From Brevundimonas sp. (GTDB lineage: Bacteria; Pseudomonadota; Alphaproteobacteria; Caulobacterales; Caulobacteraceae): a DNA stretch of 64,000 bases. Location: the NCBI RefSeq assembly GCF_027487935.1, contig NZ_JAIYCP010000004.1, positions 46,571 to 110,570 of the forward strand. Reading direction: 5' to 3'. Made by a program: the position numbers and the translations under genes. The notes under the pieces were generated by a model, which had not been told where the DNA came from, ran no database searches, and was given only the letters and a program-made list of their open reading frames with translations. Below, one piece after another: positions 1 to 8,952 of the stretch. Positions within the stretch are counted from its first letter, which is position 1. Each line of letters starts with the position of its first letter.

Positions 1-1
1 A

Positions 2-1798
2 CTCGTCATCGCCGTCAGCGCCGTCGCCATGCTCGCCGCCGCAGCCCCTGTAGTCGCCAGCCCGACAATGGTCGGGACCGAGGTGGCCCGCAACGCCCAG
101 GACCCGGCCCTGGCCGCAGTCCTCACAGACTATGAGGCCTATCTGCGGGCCGTTGACCCGATCAATGCCGGAATGGAAGGCGACCGCGACGCCTTGTCCC
201 GCCTGCCCGACGGCTCTCGCGCCTTCGAACTGGCCCAGGAGCCCGTGCTCAAGGGATTTGCCGACCGCCTGGCCGGCATCGACACCGCAGGCCTGGGTGA
301 AGACGACCGACTGAACCACGCCTTTCTGACCTATGTCCTGCAGCGCGCTCGGGACCGTATCCCGCTCGATACCAGCCGGATCGACGCCTTCAACTCCGAG
401 GGTGGACCCGGCCAGAACCTCGCCTATGTCGCCAACGTCACCCGCATTGCCACCGCCGCGGACGCCGAAGCCTGGATCGCCCGGCTCGAGGCGATGCCGA
501 AATCCTATGTCGATACGCTGGCCAACGCCCGACGCGGGCTCGAGACCGGCATGGTCCAGTCCCGCTCCATCGTCGAGAACGCCCTGACCCTGATCGAGCC
601 CGAGGCGGCCCTGACGCCGGACGCCGACCCGCTGCTCAAGCCTTTCGCGACCCTGCCCGCCTCCATCCCGGCGGCCCAGCAGGCGGCTCTTCGCGCACGC
701 GCCGCCCGGGCCGTGGCCGACGGGATCATGCCACAGCGACGCGCCTGGGCGCGGTTCCTGCGCGAGGACTATCTGCCCCGCGCGCCCGAGACCCTCGGCC
801 TGGTACACCGTCCGGGCGGGCGCGAGATGTACGCCTATATGGTGCGCGGCTACACCACGACTGATCTGACGCCGGACGAGGTCCACGCCATCGGCCTGCA
901 GGAGGTCGCCCGTATCCGGGGCCGTATGGATACCGAGATGCGCGCCGCCGGCTGGACCGGCGATTTCCCGTCGTTCCTGACCTTCCTGCGCACTGATCCG
1001 CAGTTCTATGTCACCAGCCGCGAGGCCCTGCTGGAAAAGGCATCGGAGATGGCCAAACGGGCCGACGACGGCCTGCCGGCCCTGTTCGGCACCCTGCCGC
1101 GCCTGCCCTATGGCGTGCGCCCCGTGCCGCGCGAGATCGAGGCCAACTACACCACCGGCCGCTACAACCCCGGCTCGATGGAGAACGGTGTCGCCGGCGG
1201 CTATATGGTGAACACCTCCAGCCTGAACCAGCGCGGTCTCTATGAGATGCCGGCGCTGACCTTGCACGAGGGCGTCCCCGGTCACCACCTGCAGATCGCC
1301 CTGCAACAGGAGGCCGCAGACGGCCCCTATTTCCGGCGCAGCGTCGACGTCACGGCCTTCGTCGAGGGCTGGGGCCTGTATGCCGAATTCCTCGGGGAGG
1401 AGATGGGCTTCTACCGCACCCCCTATGAGCGGTTCGGCCGCCTCAGCTACGAGATGTGGCGCGCCTGCCGGCTGGTAGCGGACACCGGCATCCACTGGCT
1501 GGGCTGGGACATCGAACAGGCCCGCGCCTGTTTCCGCGACAACTCTGCCCTCGCCCCACTGAACATCGAGACCGAGCTGCAGCGCTACATCGGCTGGCCG
1601 GGCCAAGCCACGGCCTACAAGATCGGCGAGATCCGGCTTCGGGCGATCCGCACGCGGGCCGAGGCCGAACTGGGCGGCCGGTTCGACATCCGTCGCTTCC
1701 ACGACGCCCTGCTGGTCGACGGTCCCCTGCCCCTCGGCCTGCTGGACGCGCGGATGGACCGATGGATCGCGGAAGAGAAGGCGCGGCCCGCGAACTAG
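2..1798 (+). CDS. DUF885 family metallopeptidase-like protein, 5' end outside window
   Basis: The open frame runs to the first bases of the window. An ATG at 29 gives 589 residues, but the codons before it continue a hydrophobic, alanine-rich export signal, so the true start is probably just upstream. The mature part has the DUF885 layout, with the signature HEGVPGHH about two thirds along (near bases 1266-1290). This resembles the metal-binding HExxxGH element of the family. DUF885 proteins are exported, putatively zinc-dependent peptidases, often lipoproteins in Gram-negatives; the substrate is unknown. The stop overlaps the stop of the convergent YjbR gene by four bases. Family assignment is firm; the peptidase role is known only by family. 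Confidence 0.88.
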   Translation, partial: LVIAVSAVAMLAAAAPVVASPTMVGTEVARNAQDPALAAVLTDYEAYLRAVDPINAGMEGDRDALSRLPDGSRAFELAQEPVLKGFADRLAGIDTAGLGEDDRLNHAFLTYVLQRARDRIPLDTSRIDAFNSEGGPGQNLAYVANVTRIATAADAEAWIARLEAMPKSYVDTLANARRGLETGMVQSRSIVENALTLIEPEAALTPDADPLLKPFATLPASIPAAQQAALRARAARAVADGIMPQRRAWARFLREDYLPRAPETLGLVHRPGGREMYAYMVRGYTTTDLTPDEVHAIGLQEVARIRGRMDTEMRAAGWTGDFPSFLTFLRTDPQFYVTSREALLEKASEMAKRADDGLPALFGTLPRLPYGVRPVPREIEANYTTGRYNPGSMENGVAGGYMVNTSSLNQRGLYEMPALTLHEGVPGHHLQIALQQEAADGPYFRRSVDVTAFVEGWGLYAEFLGEEMGFYRTPYERFGRLSYEMWRACRLVADTGIHWLGWDIEQARACFRDNSALAPLNIETELQRYIGWPGQATAYKIGEIRLRAIRTRAEAELGGRFDIRRFHDALLVDGPLPLGLLDARMDRWIAEEKARPAN

Positions 1799-2139
1799 GT
1801 CAGACCCAGCGCCGACCGCGCCTTCTTCGTCAGCTTCGCCGCCACGATGCCGTGGGCGATGGCCAGATGCTCGGCCAGTTCATCGTCGGTCCAGTCGTCG
1901 ATCCGCGCCAGGTTCACCCATTTGTTCCGCGCCATATAGGGCGCCGGGCGGGCCTGGCCGCTTTCGGTCAGCACCTCATAGGCGATGTCGGAGACCTTGA
2001 AGGAGATGCTGCCGCCGCCGCCGACCATGCAGAACATCTTGCCGCCGACCTTGTAGGCGTCGTGGTCGTCGCCGAACGGATGATCCAGCGTCGCCGCCGG
2101 CAAGGCGAGGCAGACTCTGCCGACCCCCGCGCGGTCCAT
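1795..2139 (-). CDS. MmcQ/YjbR family protein
   Basis: A protein of 114 residues when started at the ATG at 2139, which lies just after the msrA stop. A longer frame to 2199 would run back into msrA and lacks family similarity. The short alpha/beta sequence fits MmcQ/YjbR: an N-terminal helix ending in a cysteine, LPAATLDHPFG, a strand GKMFCMV, an SFKV strand and a C-terminal NKWVNL...DDWTDDEL stretch. These proteins have a DNA-binding-like CyaY fold, with no agreed function. It is probably co-transcribed downstream of msrA. Confidence 0.85.
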   Translation of the reverse strand: MDRAGVGRVCLALPAATLDHPFGDDHDAYKVGGKMFCMVGGGGSISFKVSDIAYEVLTESGQARPAPYMARNKWVNLARIDDWTDDELAEHLAIAHGIVAAKLTKKARSALGLT

Positions 2140-2141
2140 GA

Positions 2142-2792
2142 TCAGGCCTCCACGCCTACGCCGATAGGGCAGACCACGCCCGTTCCGCCGATACCGCAAT
2201 AGCCGGCCGGATTCTTCGCCAGATAACCCTGGTGATAGTCCTCGGCGAAATAGTAGGGCCCTGCGGGGGCAATCTCGGTCGTGATGGTCCCGCGCCCGGC
2301 CGCCGTCAGGGCCGCCTGATAGGCGTCCCGCGACGCCTCCGCTTCGGCCCTCTGGCCCTCGCTCAGCCAGTAGATCGCCGAGCGGTAGGTGGTGCCGACG
2401 TCATTGCCCTGGCGCATGCCCTGGGTCGGGTCGTGGTTCTCCCAGAAAGCCTTGAGCAGCTCGCCGTAGCTAATCTCGTGCGGATTGAAGATCACCTGCA
2501 CCACCTCGGCATGGCCGGTGCGGCCGGTGCAGGTCTCTTCATAGGTCGGATTGGGCGTAATCCCGCCCGAATAGCCGACCGAGGTCACCCAAACGCCCGG
2601 CAACTGCCAGAAGATGCGCTCCACGCCCCAGAAACAGCCCATGCCGAGGATAGCGGTCCCGAACCCCTCGGGATGAGGCCCCTTCAACGGGCGGCCGCTG
2701 ACATGGTGGACCTCGTCGGTACGCAGGGGCGTCACCCGCCCCGGAAGAGCCTCGGCGGCCGTCGGCATCTCATGGGATTTCTGGAATGACAT
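2142..2792 (-). CDS. msrA: Peptide-methionine (S)-S-oxide reductase MsrA
   Basis: A protein of 216 residues that repairs the S-epimer of methionine sulfoxide in proteins and free methionine using thioredoxin. The signature GCFWGVE places the catalytic cysteine at residue 53. Further family elements are GYSGG, the H-A-E-VVQV strand, FWENHDPT and [11 protein letters not shown] cysteine near the C-terminus (VVCP) could serve as the recycling residue. The start at 2792 is preferred because GGGAGCC lies just upstream and the remaining 74 codons of open frame look non-coding. The YjbR gene follows at once, so the two are likely one operon. Confidence 0.95.
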   Translation of the reverse strand: MSFQKSHEMPTAAEALPGRVTPLRTDEVHHVSGRPLKGPHPEGFGTAILGMGCFWGVERIFWQLPGVWVTSVGYSGGITPNPTYEETCTGRTGHAEVVQVIFNPHEISYGELLKAFWENHDPTQGMRQGNDVGTTYRSAIYWLSEGQRAEAEASRDAYQAALTAAGRGTITTEIAPAGPYYFAEDYHQGYLAKNPAGYCGIGGTGVVCPIGVGVEA

Positions 2793-2816
2793 GGCAGGCT
2801 CCCTGTGACCCTCGGG

Positions 2817-2838
2817 TCGGAAGGCTCTGCCTTCCCGA
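2817..2838 (-). other. Small stem-loop upstream of msrA
   Basis: GGAAGGC and GCCTTCC (2819-2825 and 2829-2835) form a perfect 7-bp stem with a 3-base loop, 27 bases before the msrA start. It would sit in the msrA leader. There is no T-run on either side, so a terminator is unlikely. Its role is unknown. Confidence 0.3.
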
Positions 2839-2984
2839 TCCGACGCGGCCGTTCGAATGATCTTTCTTCCATATGGGGCCTCATGCGCCGCTTGCCGAGG
2901 GGGTCCGGGTGTTCTATCAGCCTCGCCTCGCGCCGGATCGACCTCCGGCGCGCTACGAAGGCCCTTGGGCGATGTCGTGGAAAC

Positions 2985-3074
2985 GGACAGGTGGCGGAGT
3001 GGTCGATCGCGCACGCTTGGAAAGCGTGTGTAGGTGAAAGCCTACCGAGGGTTCGAATCCCTCTCTGTCCGCCA
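2985..3074 (+). tRNA. tRNA-Ser(GGA)
   Basis: A 90-base class II tRNA with the 3' CCA encoded (3072-3074). The acceptor arm GGACAGG pairs with TCTGTCC through a terminal G-T. The anticodon stem CACGC/GCGTG encloses loop TTGGAAA, so the anticodon is GGA (serine UCC/UCU). A long variable arm (GTAGGT...GCCTAC) and the T-arm GAGGG-TTCGAAT-CCCTC follow. The variable arm and anticodon together make the serine identity secure. Confidence 0.97.
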
Positions 3075-3170
3075 CTTCCCAGCTTTGGTCCGGTCGGCAT
3101 GGAGCGTGCCTTCCGCGAGCCGGGCGGGCAGATACCGGCTGATATCTGAACGCAAGCGCCGCGCAACAGC

Positions 3171-4295
3171 CTAGTTCAGCGTCGGATTGATAAGGAATTT
3201 CTCACCCGTCGCCTTGCGTTCGTAGGCACGCAGAATCTCAGGTTCGAGGGCTTCGCTCAGTCCGATCGACCGGGTGTAGTGGGTGGCAAAGGTGGTGGTC
3301 AGCTCATCAAACACGCGCTTGCGCAGGCGCATCACGGTCTCGGCCCCTGCTTTCTGCAGGAACGGCGTCAGCAGCCACCCCGACACGCTCCACTGAAAAC
3401 CGAAGGCCAGGCGATCCAGGACCATAGGTGAGAGATCCAGAGCACCATAGACGTAGAGCTGCTTGAAGCTCGCCGAGCCGTATCGGCTGTATTCGGTCAT
3501 GCGATTGACGGCGCCCCGCTCCATGGCACGCATGATGTCGCTGCCGAGCGAGCCCCCGCCGACGGCGTCAAAGGCGACGGTTGCGCCGGTCGAACTGACC
3601 GCATCGACGAGCTGCGCCCTGAAGTCCGCGTCACGGCTGTTGAGGACAATGCTCGCGCCGATGTCACGCAGCAGCTGAACCTGTTCGGCAGATCGAACGA
3701 TATTGACCAGGGGAATGCCGTCGCTGGTGCAGATCTTCTGCAGCATCTGGCCGAGGCTCGACGCTGCAGCGGTGTGCACGATCGCCGTGTGACCTTCGGC
3801 GCGGGCGGTTTCCACAAAGCCAAGGGCCGTCAGCGGATTGACCGTCAGTGCCGCCCCCTCGGCCGCGGCGACGCCCTTCGGAAGCGGGAGCGCATCGCGC
3901 GTTCTGATCTTGCGGAGGTCGGCATACATCCCGCCCCCGACCATGCCGACGCAACGCCCTATCCAGTCCCGGGCCTGCTCGCCGGCCGCGACGACGGTAC
4001 CGGCCCCCTCGTTTCCGACGCTCAGCGACTGGCCGAGCCGCGCTGACACACTGGCGCGCCTGGCCTCGGGAATGTCGAAAGCCAGTTCGGGCCGGTCGGA
4101 GGACCCCTGCGAGCGCATCGACGCGATGTCGGCCGGGCCCAGCAGCAGCCCGAGATCGCTCGGATTGATCGGGGCCGCCTCAACCCTCACGACGATTTCA
4201 TCAGGCGCCAGGTCTCCGGTCACGACCTCTTCGAGTGTCAGCCGGAGCAAGCCGTCAGAAACGATCGACCGCAGTTCACGTCCCGTATGCGACAT
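3171..4295 (-). CDS. MDR-family zinc-type alcohol dehydrogenase / quinone oxidoreductase-like protein
   Basis: A protein of 374 residues with the medium-chain dehydrogenase/reductase plan. An N-terminal GroES-like domain contains APINPSDLG and GNEGAGTVVAAG. A Rossmann domain follows (VHTAAASSLGQMLQKIC, then IVRSAEQVQLLRDIGA and FDAVGGGSLG). The NPSD motif and the apparent lack of structural-zinc cysteines place it nearer the NAD(P)H:quinone reductase branch than zinc alcohol dehydrogenases. The substrate is unknown. It is a single gene, divergent from the broken hydrolase at 4321. Confidence 0.85.
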   Translation of the reverse strand: MSHTGRELRSIVSDGLLRLTLEEVVTGDLAPDEIVVRVEAAPINPSDLGLLLGPADIASMRSQGSSDRPELAFDIPEARRASVSARLGQSLSVGNEGAGTVVAAGEQARDWIGRCVGMVGGGMYADLRKIRTRDALPLPKGVAAAEGAALTVNPLTALGFVETARAEGHTAIVHTAAASSLGQMLQKICTSDGIPLVNIVRSAEQVQLLRDIGASIVLNSRDADFRAQLVDAVSSTGATVAFDAVGGGSLGSDIMRAMERGAVNRMTEYSRYGSASFKQLYVYGALDLSPMVLDRLAFGFQWSVSGWLLTPFLQKAGAETVMRLRKRVFDELTTTFATHYTRSIGLSEALEPEILRAYERKATGEKFLINPTLN

Positions 4296-4320
4296 AGGCT
4301 TGCATCCCCTTTAGGCCAAC

Positions 4321-4713
4321 ATGACCGCTTTGATGGTACTGGTGCCGCCGCCAGTCCGGAAGCGCAAGTCGTAGCCGACCCATGGCCTTGGCAGGGTCGC
4401 GGCCCGGCTGTGGGTGGACGGGACGCCCATACGCATCCACCCTGTCGACGAGGGCCCGCGGGATGGCCCACCGATCCTGCTGATGCACGGTAATCCGACC
4501 TGGACCTGTTTCTACCGCAAGATAATCCTGGCCCTGGCCGATGCCGATTATCGGGTCATGGCCGTGGATCTGGTCGGATGTGGTCGCTCCGACAAGCCGC
4601 CAGAAAAACACGACTATACCCTGGCGCGCCACTATGACTGGATCGCCCGATGGCTGACGGCGCTGGCGTTCATTGAGAGCCCCTCGGTTGTTTCGTCACA
4701 CCGGATGACATAA
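4321..4713 (+). pseudogene. Truncated haloalkane dehalogenase-like alpha/beta hydrolase
   Basis: The frame from GTG 4414 encodes about 99 residues that look like the N-terminal third of haloalkane dehalogenases: RIHPVDEGPRDGPP, then LLMHGNPTW (the oxyanion-hole HGxPTW motif), YRKII, DLVGCGRSDKP and YTLARHYDW. Similarity stops near WLTALAF, before the strand carrying the catalytic aspartate (QDWGG), and the frame ends. In the same frame an upstream ATG at 4321 is cut by a stop at 4372. Both ends therefore look degraded, and no nucleophile, second acid or histidine is present. The DUF2855 gene begins 38 bases later. It could not work as an enzyme. Confidence 0.75.
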
Positions 4714-4750
4714 TATTCTCGCCAGACAAGATTGTGACCGGAGCCCTATC

Positions 4751-5836
4751 GTGAACGTGATCACCCAGATCCAGGTGCGCAGGAACGACCTGCAAGCCAC
4801 GCGGATTGTAAACGGGCCGCTGCCGGTCCCGGCCGTCGGCGAAGTGGTGGTCGCCGTCGACAGGTTCGCCCTGACGGCCAACAACATCACCTACGCCGTT
4901 ACCGGTGACTTCATCGGCTACTGGGGCTTCTTCCCCGTGGACGCGGACTGGGGCGTCGTTCCGGTCTGGGGTTACGGAACCGTGGTCGCCTCCAACTGCC
5001 CTGAGGTTCCGGAAGGGGAGCGTCTGTATGGCTTCTTCCCCATGGCTTCCCATGTCGTGCTTCAGCCCGGCAAGGTATCGGCCGGTGCCTTCACGGATTT
5101 CGCCGAACATCGCCGGCCTTTGCCGGGCCTCTACAACCGCTATGTCCGGACCGCCGGGGACCCGCCCGAGATCGCTGCCATGGGTGACGAGCGGTGCCTG
5201 CTGTTCCCCCTCTTTGCCACCTCCTACATTCTGTCGGACTATCTCGAAGACAACGCCAATTTCGGTGCGACCCGCGTCCTGATCGGCAGCGCCTCGTCCA
5301 AGACCGCCTTCGGCCTCGCCCATCTGCTCGCCAAGGCACCGGACCGGACCCTCGAGATCATCGGACTGACGTCGCCGGGCAATGTCGCGTTCACAACCGG
5401 CCTTGGCCTGTATGACCGGGTCATCACCTACGACCAGATCGGTGCCCTGGAGACGGGCATACCGACCGCCCTGGTAGACATGTCCGGGTCCGGTGCCGTG
5501 ATCCAGGCCGTCGATGACCATCTGGGCAAGGACGTGGTCCTAAGCTCCATCGTCGGCGCAACCCACTGGGACGCCAAGCGGCACAAGGGCGAGACGCAAG
5601 GCGCACGGCCCACCTTCTTCTTCGCGCCCGCACAGTTCGCCAAGCGCGAGCAGGACTGGGGGCCCGGGGTGGTGATGCAGCGGGCCCTCGAGGCCAGCGC
5701 GCGCGTCGCGGCCGACGCCCGGTCACTGCTCGAGGTGCGGCACACCTGCGGGGCAGAAGCCGTGAGGGACGCCTATGTCGAGATGTTGAACGGCCGGACT
5801 CCGCCCCATATCGGGGTCATGCTGAGCGTCGCCTGA
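4751..5836 (+). CDS. DUF2855 family protein
   Basis: A protein of 361 residues. The family signature is clear: an N-terminal region with VDRFALTANNITYAVTGD, the aromatic stretch YWGFFP and VPVWGYGTV, then a Rossmann-like half starting LIGSASSKTAFGLAHLL. DUF2855 proteins resemble medium-chain reductases but lack the usual catalytic motifs and are uncharacterised. They often sit beside alpha/beta hydrolases or short-chain dehydrogenases, here the broken hydrolase just upstream. A strong terminator follows at 5849-5873. Confidence 0.88.
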   Translation: MNVITQIQVRRNDLQATRIVNGPLPVPAVGEVVVAVDRFALTANNITYAVTGDFIGYWGFFPVDADWGVVPVWGYGTVVASNCPEVPEGERLYGFFPMASHVVLQPGKVSAGAFTDFAEHRRPLPGLYNRYVRTAGDPPEIAAMGDERCLLFPLFATSYILSDYLEDNANFGATRVLIGSASSKTAFGLAHLLAKAPDRTLEIIGLTSPGNVAFTTGLGLYDRVITYDQIGALETGIPTALVDMSGSGAVIQAVDDHLGKDVVLSSIVGATHWDAKRHKGETQGARPTFFFAPAQFAKREQDWGPGVVMQRALEASARVAADARSLLEVRHTCGAEAVRDAYVEMLNGRTPPHIGVMLSVA

Positions 5837-5848
5837 AACATGGACGAT

Positions 5849-5873
5849 GGCGGCCCCGAAGGGGGCCGCCTTT
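5849..5873 (+). terminator. Rho-independent terminator after the DUF2855 gene
   Basis: GGCGGCCCC (5849-5857) pairs perfectly with GGGGCCGCC (5862-5870) across a 4-base loop, followed by TTT. It lies 12 bases after the stop at 5836. Confidence 0.8.
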
Positions 5874-6021
5874 CCGGACCGGATCGATATCCATTCTGGC
5901 AATGTCGGCGGCGAGAGTCTGGGCGTCTGCCCGGGGCTTCTGGCCTATAAGGCGCGCGAAGTCGAAAACCGCCCTTCCCGTCCGGATTGAGGCCACCGGT
6001 GCGGCCCAGGCGTTGGCGGCT

Positions 6022-6645
6022 TCACCCGTCGACGAAGGCCGGTCGCATCAGCGATAGCAGGCGATCAGCTAACTCCGGATTCGGATCAACGCCCTCGGCG
6101 GGGTCGCAATCGAGCTTGCCGCTCGTCAGCAGTGAAACAAACCCGTGGACAGTCACCCATGCGAAGGCGACGCCCAGCCCATGGTCGACACCGTCCGGGC
6201 GGCGGGTCTCGGCGACCGCCAGGGTCAGAACGTCCTGACAGCGATCTCCGGCCCGGGCCAGGACGCTGTCTGGTGAGGTGATGTAGCCGCGCTGGAACAT
6301 CATCGTATAGGTCCTCGGCCGCTCCAGTGCGAAGGCGATATAGCCCAGGCCGATGGCTTTCAGCCGGTCCCAGGGATCATCGCCGGCCGCGTCACGCCGC
6401 TCCAGCATCCTGGCGGTCAGCGCATCGAAGCCTTCGGCGAGGCCTGCGGCCATCAGGTCGGCGCGTGACGGGAAATAATGGGCCGGGGCAGCGTGGGAGA
6501 CGCCCGCCCGACGCGCGACTGCCCGCAGACTGACCTGGGACTCAGGCAACTCCTCGATCAGCGCGGCCGCAGCCGCGACCAGCGCCGCGCGCACATCGTC
6601 CGGCCGCGATCCTGCACCCTTTTTCACAGCGCCGTCCGCCAGCAA
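6022..6645 (-). CDS. TetR/AcrR family transcriptional regulator
   Basis: A protein of 207 residues. The N-terminal helix-turn-helix spans about residues 35-68 (VSLRAVARRAGVSHAAPAHYFPSRADL), and the C-terminal ligand domain (FALERPRTYTMMFQRG) resembles the WHG-type TetR C-terminal domain. It is divergent from the ABA4-like gene, and two near-identical 13-bp palindromes lie between the two start codons. It is therefore likely to repress itself and the membrane-protein pair at 6719-7968. The ligand is unknown. Confidence 0.92.
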   Translation of the reverse strand: MLADGAVKKGAGSRPDDVRAALVAAAAALIEELPESQVSLRAVARRAGVSHAAPAHYFPSRADLMAAGLAEGFDALTARMLERRDAAGDDPWDRLKAIGLGYIAFALERPRTYTMMFQRGYITSPDSVLARAGDRCQDVLTLAVAETRRPDGVDHGLGVAFAWVTVHGFVSLLTSGKLDCDPAEGVDPNPELADRLLSLMRPAFVDG

Positions 6646-6657
6646 AACGACCTCATC

Positions 6658-6670
6658 TTGACAGTGTCAA
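6658..6670. promoter_or_regulatory. Putative TetR operator 1
   Basis: TTGACAGTGTCAA, a palindrome around one central base, 13 bases upstream of the regulator start. It is the exact reverse complement of operator 2. Its left half TTGACA could also act as a -35 box for the rightward genes, with TATCCG 17 bases on as a weak -10. Confidence 0.75.
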
Positions 6671-6688
6671 ATTATCAACTTATCCGTC

Positions 6689-6701
6689 TTGACACTGTCA
6701 A
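6689..6701. promoter_or_regulatory. Putative TetR operator 2
   Basis: TTGACACTGTCAA, 31 bp centre to centre from operator 1, close to three helical turns. It lies 17 bases before the ABA4-like start, so a bound dimer would block either promoter. Confidence 0.75.
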
Positions 6702-6718
6702 GCAATGGAGGCTGAACG

Positions 6719-7153
6719 ATGCCTGAAGCGGTCTTTTCGATCACCAGCGCCGGCGCAATGGTCGCCTGGGTCGCGCTGATCGCAGCCCGGTTCATCCCGG
6801 CGTTGCGGCGTTGGGTTGATCCGGCAACCGGCTATGTCGTGCCTGCACTGCTCTCGGTCGCCTACGGTGTCCTGCTGTTCAGCTACTGGGGTCAGAGTGA
6901 TGGCGGTGGCTTCGCCTCCCTCGCCTCCGTGTCAGCCCTGTTCGCCGTGCCGGAGGTACTGCTGGCAGGCTGGATCCACTACCTCGCCTTCGATCTCTTC
7001 GTCGGGGGCTGGATCGCGCGAACCGGCTCGGCGGCGGGTATCAGCCCCCTGCTCCTGACCCCGATCCTTCTGGCGACCTTCCTCGCCGGACCCGTCGGTT
7101 ACCTCGCCTATGTGCTGTTGCGGCCGTTGATGAGCCCGAAGGTGGGGTCATGA
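6719..7153 (+). CDS. ABA4-like family (DUF4281) membrane protein
   Basis: A protein of 144 residues with four predicted hydrophobic helices. The ABA4-like signature is visible: VPEVLLAGWIHYLAFDLFVGGWIAR, then a C-terminal FLAGPVGYLAYVLLRP. The plant relative ABA4 takes part in neoxanthin formation; bacterial members have no defined role but often sit near carotenoid or lipid genes. TGGAGGC precedes the ATG. The stop overlaps the next start by four bases, so the two membrane proteins are translationally coupled and under the same TetR operator pair. Confidence 0.85.
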   Translation: MPEAVFSITSAGAMVAWVALIAARFIPALRRWVDPATGYVVPALLSVAYGVLLFSYWGQSDGGGFASLASVSALFAVPEVLLAGWIHYLAFDLFVGGWIARTGSAAGISPLLLTPILLATFLAGPVGYLAYVLLRPLMSPKVGS

Positions 7154-7968
7154 CGCTCAAGGCGCACAGTGACAGGCATACCCCGTCGTTCAGGGGCTGG
7201 GAGCCGGCGATGGCCGTCGTCGGCGCGCTCATTCTGATGGCGATGATCCCCACTGGCTGGCTGGCCCTCATCGACGACCGCACACTCAATGACGTCGGCA
7301 TCTGGGACAAGCCGCTGAAATTCCTGCTTTCAACCGGGCTGTTCCTGCTGATGGCGTCCTGGGTCGCTACCCGGCTGCCTGTGGGCTGGCGCCACACCCG
7401 GGCCGGCCGCTATGTGGTCTGGGCAGCGATTTTGTCGACCCTGTTCGAGGTCGGCTACATCGCCTTTCAGGCCAGCCGGGGACAGGCCTCCCACTTCAAC
7501 TATTCCAACGGCTTCACCATCGCCATGTATAGCCTGATGGGTGTCGGGGCCGTGATCCTTACCTCGACTGCGCTGGTCCAGGGTATCGGGGTGCTGCGTC
7601 ATGATGCGGGCGATCCACCGGCCTTCCGTCGTGCGCTGGGCTGGGGTCTTGTCCTGACCTTCGTGCTCGGAACCGCGACGGGTGCCTATATGAGCGCCCA
7701 GATTGGCGGTCACTGGGTCGGGGGGCCGGCAAGCGACGCGGGGGGTCTGCCCTTTCTTGGATGGTCGACCACAGCCGGCGATCTGCGCCCGCCGCACTTC
7801 CTCGGTATCCATGCCGCCCAGGTGCTGCCGGTCACTGCCCTGATCCTTCTGGCGGTAAATCGCCGCCATGCTGACCTGCTGACCCGGCTGGCCATCGCGG
7901 GCTATGTGGCGATCACCGCCGCTGTTTTCTGGCAGGCGGTTTCGGGACGGCCGTTGCTCCCACTTTGA
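7150..7968 (+). CDS. Multi-pass membrane protein of unknown function
   Basis: A protein of 272 residues with about seven hydrophobic segments. No named family is recognised. Residues worth noting are WDKPLKF after the first helix, a SNGF segment in the middle, and a C-terminal PPHFLGIHAAQVLP helix with two histidines that could bind metal or heme. The start overlaps the ABA4-like stop (ATGA), so it is the second gene of the TetR-controlled unit. It ends 90 bases before convergent gspK. Being an integral membrane protein is seen; its role is not known. Confidence 0.7.
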   Translation: MTLKAHSDRHTPSFRGWEPAMAVVGALILMAMIPTGWLALIDDRTLNDVGIWDKPLKFLLSTGLFLLMASWVATRLPVGWRHTRAGRYVVWAAILSTLFEVGYIAFQASRGQASHFNYSNGFTIAMYSLMGVGAVILTSTALVQGIGVLRHDAGDPPAFRRALGWGLVLTFVLGTATGAYMSAQIGGHWVGGPASDAGGLPFLGWSTTAGDLRPPHFLGIHAAQVLPVTALILLAVNRRHADLLTRLAIAGYVAITAAVFWQAVSGRPLLPL

Positions 7969-8058
7969 TCGCCTCAGCGAGGCCTTCTTAGGCGCACGCC
8001 GACCTTGCAAAACCCGGCCAGCGGGGCGGAGCACGGTCCACCCTGAGCCCGGATCCGG

Positions 8059-8952
8059 TCAGTCGGAAACCACTTGGTGCTGGTTCGACCCACCCGCATT
8101 CTCCGCGAGCGAGGGGGAGAGCCTTTGTCTCGAATAGACAACAACCTGCGCTCCAGCGGGACTGGCCCGACGGACAAGGGCACTGGCAGTTCGCTGACGG
8201 GTTTCTCCAACCTGGACCTCCGTCTCGACGGTGAAGAAGTTCGAGGTAAACCCCGCACCTGCAGGCACGAGGGTATTGAGCCCTGACAGATCGGCAGGCG
8301 TCAGATAGCCCAAACGTTGCCGCCTTGATGCCAGAAGTCGGGCCGTGACCGGACTGTCGAAGAGCACAGCCAGCAGGCGCTCATCCGCCGTATTGATGTT
8401 TATCGCTGTCTCGCGGGGAAGAGCTGCAACAAGTTGGGAGAGCGTCTCGATCTCTGCAGGTTGCAATCCGACCACCCGAAGCTCCCCCAGGTTCGCCAAA
8501 GGACCCGTTGTGCTGACATAGCTGACAACCGGATCCAGGATTTGATCCGACAGCCCAAGCGCCTCCAGAACCCGAGCGAAACGAGCCCGGGCCAACGGAT
8601 TTCCGGATCCGACACTGTTAAGGTTGAAGAAGGCCTGATCGTCCCGAACCTGCAGGCTGAAACGGCCTCCCTCGATCACAACGTTCTGATCCTCGACGGC
8701 TCTCCAGGCCTCTCGGGCGTGATCACTTGCCGAAGCCTCGACTGCATCGCGCCTGAGCGCGACGATGACCGAGGCTTCGCCCGCGCGCGTATATGCCCTG
8801 GCCTGGGCCGCTTCACGGAACCGGACGGTACGATCGATCGCGACCTCCTGAGAGGTCATCATGAGCGTTACCATGATCGCAGCAACGCTCACGACCAGGA
8901 GAACGTTCAGCAGGATCATACCCTTACGGCCAGAAGGATTTCGCGTGGTCAT
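8059..8952 (-). CDS. gspK: Type II secretion minor pseudopilin GspK
   Basis: A protein of 297 residues, the usual GspK size, much longer than other pseudopilins. The prepilin leader GRKG is followed by a hydrophobic helix beginning at Met12. Position +5 is Asn16, not glutamate, as expected for GspK, which caps the pseudopilus tip. The large alpha-helical domain includes NLNSV, a helix-hairpin segment and ININTAD, typical of the family. Its start overlaps the gspJ stop by four bases. It is the last gene of the leftward unit LppC-like/gspJ/gspK. Confidence 0.93.
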   Translation of the reverse strand: MTTRNPSGRKGMILLNVLLVVSVAAIMVTLMMTSQEVAIDRTVRFREAAQARAYTRAGEASVIVALRRDAVEASASDHAREAWRAVEDQNVVIEGGRFSLQVRDDQAFFNLNSVGSGNPLARARFARVLEALGLSDQILDPVVSYVSTTGPLANLGELRVVGLQPAEIETLSQLVAALPRETAININTADERLLAVLFDSPVTARLLASRRQRLGYLTPADLSGLNTLVPAGAGFTSNFFTVETEVQVGETRQRTASALVRRASPAGAQVVVYSRQRLSPSLAENAGGSNQHQVVSD

